From assembly GCA_964464385.1 (NCBI GenBank), contig CAYXFZ010000046.1, forward strand, positions 1 through 19,907: a DNA stretch of 19,907 nt, read 5' to 3'. The notes beneath the pieces were generated by a model that ran no database searches, had not been told where the DNA came from, and saw only the letters and a list, made by a program, of their open reading frames with translations. Source of the DNA: CAYXFZ01 sp964464385. Lineage in GTDB: Bacteria > Planctomycetota > UBA1135. Position 1 is the stretch's first letter, and every line of letters starts with the position of its first letter. A program made the position numbers and the translations under genes. This document shows positions 16,117-19,907 of this stretch, piece by piece.

Positions 16117-16635
16117 TCACTCTTCTTCAAAGGAACCCGCAAAGGAGATTTTGCGGAATCCCTTCTTGATGACCACATCCAGAACCACCACGATGTCGCC
16201 ATAAACGGTATTTTTTCGAGGATCCAGGGTGATGGGGGTATCGTCCAGCATCTCCTGCGTGCGTGCGAATTGATCCAGGAACTGGTCTAGCTTGGCCAGG
16301 TCGGTGAACTTGCTGGCACCGACTTCGTAGCGGATGGTGCGACCGACAATGTGCTTCAGCCGACCATCTTTGTAGGTGGTGCTGGCGGTGGCTGGATCCG
16401 GGGCCATGGTTCCCCGGCGATGGACAAAGAGCTTGATGTCCACTTTTTCGATGGGTTCGATCGGAGACGTATTGGTGCCCATGTCCTTGGGCAATGCGGC
16501 ATCCAAGCGTCCTTCCAAGACCTTGAACTTCAAGGTCACGATGAAAAAGATGAGCAACAAGAAAGTGACATCGATCATCGGGGCCATGTCTGGCTTGACC
16601 TCTTCAAATTTTCGGCTGGCGCGGCGTTCCGGCAT
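16117..16635 (-). CDS. exbD: ExbD/TolR-family biopolymer transport protein (second copy)
   Basis: Single-span inner-membrane protein of 172 aa with a periplasmic domain; with ExbB it forms a proton-driven motor. The N-terminal cytoplasmic stretch MPERRASRKFEEVKPD precedes the transmembrane helix MAPMIDVTFLLLIFFIVTL. Asp22 matches the essential proton-carrying Asp of ExbD/TolR/MotB-type proteins. The periplasmic part ends in a conserved-looking VYGDIVVVLDVVIKKGFRKISFA, as in ExbD. It is longer than typical ExbD (about 140 aa). The start lies three bases after the stop of the upstream ExbD and has no Shine-Dalgarno sequence, so translation is likely coupled. It differs strongly from its neighbour, so this is not a recent duplication. 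Confidence 0.87.
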   Translation of the reverse strand: MPERRASRKFEEVKPDMAPMIDVTFLLLIFFIVTLKFKVLEGRLDAALPKDMGTNTSPIEPIEKVDIKLFVHRRGTMAPDPATASTTYKDGRLKHIVGRTIRYEVGASKFTDLAKLDQFLDQFARTQEMLDDTPITLDPRKNTVYGDIVVVLDVVIKKGFRKISFAGSFEEE

Positions 16636-16638
16636 GAA

Positions 16639-17220
16639 TCAGCGTTTGGGTTCGGAGGTTTCGGGTTCGGAAGCGGCCAACTGAACGCGCCAAATGCGAA
16701 TACCCTCGCGGGTGCAGGTCTCCATGATCTTGGCGATGTATTTGAAGGGTGTATTGCGGTCAGCGCGGATGAGGATGGGTTCATCCGGGAGGGAACCGAG
16801 GTCGGGGTGATCCGGGTCCACCTTGTGCTCCATGCGCTCCGCCCAACGGGTCATCTCTTGCGCCAACTTCCAGTAGTAGTCGGGTCGCCCCTTGTGGAAG
16901 GGGTCAATGCCGCGGGACTCCCAACCCACTCTCTTGTAGAGAGCTTGTTTTTTATAAATGATGGCGCCAATCCGACACTCGGGTGGGTGTTTGTCGGGAT
17001 TTGTTGAATTGCAAGTACAACCCAAAATGTTCAAGATCGGGCGACCTTTTGGGGGGTCATCATGGCCGGCCTCGAGGGCCAAGGGCAGTTTCAAATCCTC
17101 CAACTCTTGTTGGGTCAGATCATTCACGATGATGAAGAAAATGATCATCAAAAACGTAACGTCAATCATCGGGGTCAGATCGACCTCGATGCTCGTATCG
17201 ATGTTGCGTTTTTTGCTCAT
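16639..17220 (-). CDS. exbD: ExbD/TolR-family protein with cysteine-containing periplasmic insert (first copy)
   Basis: Single-span ExbD-like protein, 193 aa. The helix LTPMIDVTFLMIIFFIIV carries the conserved Asp20. Periplasmic part: the early LKLPLALEAG is followed by a segment of about 80 aa absent from ordinary ExbD, containing Cys68, Cys70 and Cys82 (GCTCN ... PPEC) and several aromatic residues. The ExbD ending EPILIRADRNTPFKYIAKIM then resumes, with Cys169. The cysteines could form disulfides or bind metal. ATG 17220 lies 24 bases after the exbB stop. The bases just before the start are pyrimidine-rich with no Shine-Dalgarno. The pairing of two distinct ExbD proteins with one ExbB recalls the AglR/AglQ/AglS motor of myxobacterial gliding; the comparison is structural, not a functional claim. 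Confidence 0.87.
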   Translation of the reverse strand: MSKKRNIDTSIEVDLTPMIDVTFLMIIFFIIVNDLTQQELEDLKLPLALEAGHDDPPKGRPILNILGCTCNSTNPDKHPPECRIGAIIYKKQALYKRVGWESRGIDPFHKGRPDYYWKLAQEMTRWAERMEHKVDPDHPDLGSLPDEPILIRADRNTPFKYIAKIMETCTREGIRIWRVQLAASEPETSEPKR

Positions 17221-17244
17221 GAAGGAAACCAGAAAGGAGGGGAG

Positions 17245-17958
17245 TTACTTGTCGCGGAAGCGCTCGAAGAGATCTTCGATCATGGCACCCAACTCAATGG
17301 ACAGCATGGTGACTCGGTTGCGGAAGAAAACGAAAAAGGCCGTGGTCGGGATGGCCACGGTCAATCCCAGCACGGTGGTGATCAAGGCCATCTGGATACT
17401 GGCCGCGAAGTCCTTGGGTTCGACCGAAGCGGACGTCGCAATGACACCAAAAGCACCGACCATGCCCGTCACCGTTCCGAACAGGCCCATCATCGGGGAG
17501 ATCCCCGCAATCATGGAGAGGTAGCCGATTTTTTGGTGAAGCTTGATGGTTTCCTCGTCTTCCATCTCCTCGATGGACTTTTCAATGGCTCCCCAAGAGA
17601 ATCCGACCTTGCGAATGCCGGCAGCCACAACATTGGTGAAAAAGTTGGGCTCGGAGTCACAGTATTCCAAGACTTCCTGGTAGTTGCCCTCGTTCATGAG
17701 CTCTTCGACCTCGTCAATGCACTCCGGCGGGGCCAGTTTCTCGCGCTTGATGCTCATGAAGTGTTCGACAACGAGAGTGCCGGCGACCAGGGAGATGCCA
17801 ATGATGATGAAGCCGATGAGGCCACCTTGACCAATGGCCTCAAAAATGCCGATGCTAGGTTGCTTTGTTTCAGCTTCTGCGGCCTCTTGGGCAAAGGATG
17901 TGGCACAGGTGACCAGCCATCCGGTCAGGGAGGGAGCGAGGAGGCGAAGGGAGTTCAT
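17245..17958 (-). CDS. exbB: ExbB/TolQ/MotA-family proton channel protein
   Basis: Inner-membrane stator-type subunit, 237 aa. N-terminal signal-like segment MNSLRLLAPSLTGWLVTCATSFA (1-23), then helix 1 (about 44-66), a cytoplasmic loop, and helices 2 and 3 with GISPMMGLFGTVTGMVGAF (about 152-170) and ALITTVLGLTVAIPTTAFFV (about 191-210), the MotA/TolQ/ExbB signature with the channel-lining Thr residues. With the ExbD proteins it would convert proton flow into motion in the periplasm. An open frame extends upstream, but homology and the signal segment support ATG 17958; a GTG immediately before it (17961) is an alternative. A TAGAAT hexamer and a 50-base C-rich leader precede it, so it may have its own promoter. 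Confidence 0.93.
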   Translation of the reverse strand: MNSLRLLAPSLTGWLVTCATSFAQEAAEAETKQPSIGIFEAIGQGGLIGFIIIGISLVAGTLVVEHFMSIKREKLAPPECIDEVEELMNEGNYQEVLEYCDSEPNFFTNVVAAGIRKVGFSWGAIEKSIEEMEDEETIKLHQKIGYLSMIAGISPMMGLFGTVTGMVGAFGVIATSASVEPKDFAASIQMALITTVLGLTVAIPTTAFFVFFRNRVTMLSIELGAMIEDLFERFRDK

Positions 17959-17965
17959 CACAGGG

Positions 17966-17976
17966 TCAGGGGGGGT
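17966..17976 (-). repeat. C7 element upstream of exbB (copy 1 of ACCCCCCCTGA)
   Basis: On the minus strand ACCCCCCCTGA ends seven bases before the exbB ATG, identical to the 11-mer before the secretin at 16061-16071. It partly overlaps a 12-mer (CACAGGGTCAGG on the plus strand, 17959-17970) that also occurs at the oppA start (10954-10965). Confidence 0.4.
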
Positions 17977-18008
17977 CGAGGGAGTGCTGAGAACAGTTTG
18001 GGAGGGGG

Positions 18009-18014
18009 ATTCTA
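18009..18014 (-). promoter_or_regulatory. Possible -10 element (TAGAAT) of exbB
   Basis: TAGAAT on the minus strand, 23 bases past the stop of the TPR gene and 50 bases before the exbB ATG. No good -35 is visible. It would give a short C-rich 5' leader, unlike the leaderless layout elsewhere. Confidence 0.35.
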
Positions 18015-18037
18015 GCGAGGAGGGCCGTAGGCTGGAA

Positions 18038-19096
18038 TCAGCCGTCCAATTGCGTCCGGGCCCTTTGGGCCCAGGATGTTTCAGGGTAGTCCTTGACAAG
18101 TTGTCGGTAATACGTCTTGGAGGAAAAGGGGATGTCTTGCAGGGCAGAACAGGCCTGAGCCAGCTCAAAAAGGGCCCGAGCGTTCCATTCTCGACCAGCC
18201 GAGTAGGTTGCCACCACCCGAGCGGCCAAAAATTGGGCCTCGCGGGCCCGGCCAGAAGCTAGGGCAGCGCGGGCCTGGCCCAAAGTGGCCGCCGCTCGAA
18301 CCATAATCGGGACGTTGGAATCCCGCAGGAGACCGTCCCAATAGGAGGTGGTGTTCTGGCCCGTGGACTCTCGGGCCTCGCCCAGGAGGACCTGGCCCTC
18401 CCCGTGCATTTTCCGGAGAATGTTGCGTAGGGCCGGGGAGGCCTGCGGGTCACCGAGGGCCGTGCGAAGCCGAGGCACCAAATCCTGGAGACGCGTGGTG
18501 GCGACCCCGGCCTGGGCACCCAGCAAAAGAATGCGGCAGCGTTCCAGACGGGCACGTAATTCCACAAAGGAGGGCAAATTCCGCTCAAAGGCCAGCGAGG
18601 CCAAACCCTCCAGTTCTCGGGAGGCCTCGTCCGTTTTGCCTTGGGAAGCAAGGGCCCGTGCCAGGCCCAAAGTGGCGCGAGTGGTGTCGAAGTGGTCGGG
18701 ATAGCTAGCCAGCCAATCGCGAAAGGCGGTGGTGGCCGCATTGGCCTGACCCGAATCCATGCGGCCCCATCGCAACAGGGCCTCGGCGCGCAAGAGGCCC
18801 GCGTGGATGCCTGTTTCTCCCGCTTTTTCCGCGGCCGAACCGAAAAGGGCCACGGCGTTGTCGTATTGACCCGCAGCGAGCAAATCCAGGCCTTGTTGAA
18901 TTTCGGCTGGCAGAGCGCCCAAGGCCAGGGACAAGACCTTGGAAGTGGAGAGGACCACCTCTTTGCCCTTGCTGTTCGTCAGACGGATGGATTTGAGGGT
19001 GGCCTCTTGAATTTGACCCCGAACGCGATCTCCGTTCAGGCGCGTGACTGTGTCCTGGGGCTGGACAGCAAACAAGAGCAAGGTAGCGAGGATCAT
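18038..19096 (-). CDS. Exported TPR protein with N-terminal Sm-like beta segment
   Basis: Predicted periplasmic protein, 352 aa. The hydrophobic start MILATLLLFAVQP is a probable signal peptide. It is followed by a short beta-rich segment (about 14-60: TVTRLNGDRVRGQI ... SKGKEVVLSTSKV) of the kind often found before TPR arrays. The rest is helical TPR-like repeats (GLDLLAAGQYDNAVALFGSA, RAALASGRAREAQFLAARVV, ALFELAQACSALQDIPFSSKTYYRQLVKDYP). I chose ATG 19096 since it overlaps the upstream stop as ATGA and has GGAG eight bases before it; an in-frame ATG at 19114 would add six residues. It is probably a periplasmic scaffold for the ExbBD/secretin system, judged from gene order. No enzymatic motif was seen. 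Confidence 0.8.
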   Translation of the reverse strand: MILATLLLFAVQPQDTVTRLNGDRVRGQIQEATLKSIRLTNSKGKEVVLSTSKVLSLALGALPAEIQQGLDLLAAGQYDNAVALFGSAAEKAGETGIHAGLLRAEALLRWGRMDSGQANAATTAFRDWLASYPDHFDTTRATLGLARALASQGKTDEASRELEGLASLAFERNLPSFVELRARLERCRILLLGAQAGVATTRLQDLVPRLRTALGDPQASPALRNILRKMHGEGQVLLGEARESTGQNTTSYWDGLLRDSNVPIMVRAAATLGQARAALASGRAREAQFLAARVVATYSAGREWNARALFELAQACSALQDIPFSSKTYYRQLVKDYPETSWAQRARTQLDG

Positions 19097-19907
19097 GATC
19101 GGGACTCCAGCCACAAGAAAATGCGGCGCGTATCTTTGCCAGCCACGGCCTCGCCGAGGTCGGGAGCCAATCGTTTGAGACTTTCAATAAGTTGAATGTG
19201 TTTTCCCTTCACGGAGGGATCCACCTTGGCCCGACGATAAAGAAGGTAGGCGTATTGCAAGCGAGCCTGCCAATAGTCCGGCGAGTCGAACTTGTTGATG
19301 TCGGCCAAATCCGCATTGTGTTCGGCAATTTGCGTGAGGGTGGTCAACAAGGCGAGGGATCGATCGGCGGCACCCTCGGTATCTGCTCCAGGAACCTCGA
19401 TGACCTTGCCATTCCGCAATACGGCCCAGCCTCCCAGGACCTTGACGGCGGCCTGCATGGCACGGAGGTTGGTGGGGCGCTCTTCCAAGAGGTCTTCCAC
19501 GATGGGGCCGGCGACGGCCGTGCGAAATTGGGCCATTTCTGCTTCCACCAAATCCATGCGCAGGAAGAAGCGGTGGGTCTCCGTTAAGGAAGCATCCTCG
19601 GCAAAATCCTCCAAAATGCCGCTAAGGAGGCGACTGGCATTCGCCGGTTGGTCGATCTTGAGCCGAATCCTGGCCTCTTGCAAAAGGTTCTGCCAATTTT
19701 TCCGGGAGGCGCTGCGGTTGGAAATTCCCAAATAATCGGCTGCTTTGCCCATTGCCTCCTTGCGTACGGCCTCCTCGGTGGCGGCCTTCCCGGCAGCAGA
19801 CCAGTGGGAGTAAAGAGCATGGGCCCCCTGGGCCCCCCGCGCCGGACTCAGGTCCGCCGCGGAGAGCGCTTGGCAGGTCTCGGGCGAGGGCGCGATCTGC
19901 CCGAGTG
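19093..19907 (-). CDS. Helical (TPR-like) protein, 5' end beyond window
   Basis: Partial gene: the frame is open to the window edge, so at least 270 residues are encoded here and the true start lies outside. The visible part is alpha-helical, Ala/Leu-rich, with TPR-like spacing (for example ARIRLKIDQPANASRLLSGI, YWQARLQYAYLLYRRAKV) and a cysteine near the visible start (SPETCQAL). An internal ATG at 19752 is unlikely to be the start because coherent helical sequence continues upstream of it. The stop TGA overlaps the ATG of the next TPR gene (ATGA), making it the visible head of the ExbBD/secretin cluster. No named family was recognised. Confidence 0.7.
   Translation of the reverse strand, partial: LGQIAPSPETCQALSAADLSPARGAQGAHALYSHWSAAGKAATEEAVRKEAMGKAADYLGISNRSASRKNWQNLLQEARIRLKIDQPANASRLLSGILEDFAEDASLTETHRFFLRMDLVEAEMAQFRTAVAGPIVEDLLEERPTNLRAMQAAVKVLGGWAVLRNGKVIEVPGADTEGAADRSLALLTTLTQIAEHNADLADINKFDSPDYWQARLQYAYLLYRRAKVDPSVKGKHIQLIESLKRLAPDLGEAVAGKDTRRIFLWLESRS

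Noticed and set aside
13346..19907. A standard type II secretion, type IV pilus or TonB/Tol system
   Set aside because: No GspE/PilB ATPase, GspC, pseudopilin, PilM-P, TonB, TolA or TolB is seen; only the secretin and the ExbB/ExbD subunits match.

Overview
The window is GC-rich bacterial DNA (roughly 60% GC by eye), densely coding, and interrupted by three runs of N (3721-3730, 6921-6979, 15511-15520). It therefore looks like a contig scaffolded from a draft or metagenomic assembly. No rRNA, tRNA, CRISPR array, insertion sequence or phage gene was seen. The ExbB/ExbD/TPR-secretin cluster, the outer-membrane-type lipoproteins and the sulfatase-like protein point to a diderm. The secretin architecture and the weak Shine-Dalgarno use remind me of Planctomycetota or a relative, but that is an impression and not a demonstrated placement.

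Layout. (1) 24-3079, plus: a sulfatase-like lipoprotein, translationally coupled (ATGA) to a polytopic membrane protein of possible GT-C glycosyltransferase type. (2) 6588-3009, minus: comEC followed by comM, two natural-transformation genes in one unit; comM is split by an N gap. (3) 6637-7584, plus: coaD (with an N gap) and ridA. (4) 10956-7581, minus: oppA-oppB-oppC, each pair overlapping by 4 bases. Divergent from it, 10995-12601, plus, are the two ATPases oppD-oppF. Together they make a complete peptide/nickel-type ABC importer split over two divergent units. (5) 12606-13349, plus: a HAD hydrolase. (6) 19907-13346, minus: the most interesting region, a run of two TPR proteins, ExbB, two different ExbD proteins and a TPR-secretin lipoprotein. 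It looks like a proton-motive-force-driven inner-membrane motor encoded with an outer-membrane secretin.

Two organisation-level patterns stand out. Four starts (coaD, oppA, oppD, HAD) have a TANNNT hexamer exactly six bases upstream of the start codon, as in leaderless promoters, while recognisable Shine-Dalgarno sequences are scarce. Convergent genes are packed until they collide: two pairs share a 4-base YTAG in which the two stop codons overlap, and a third pair overlaps by 71 bases.

How the genes fit together: ComEC would pass single-stranded DNA into the cytoplasm and ComM would help integrate it. The Opp set would import peptides or a similar ligand. The ExbBD/secretin/TPR set would couple proton flow to an envelope-spanning process whose substrate cannot be read from the sequence.
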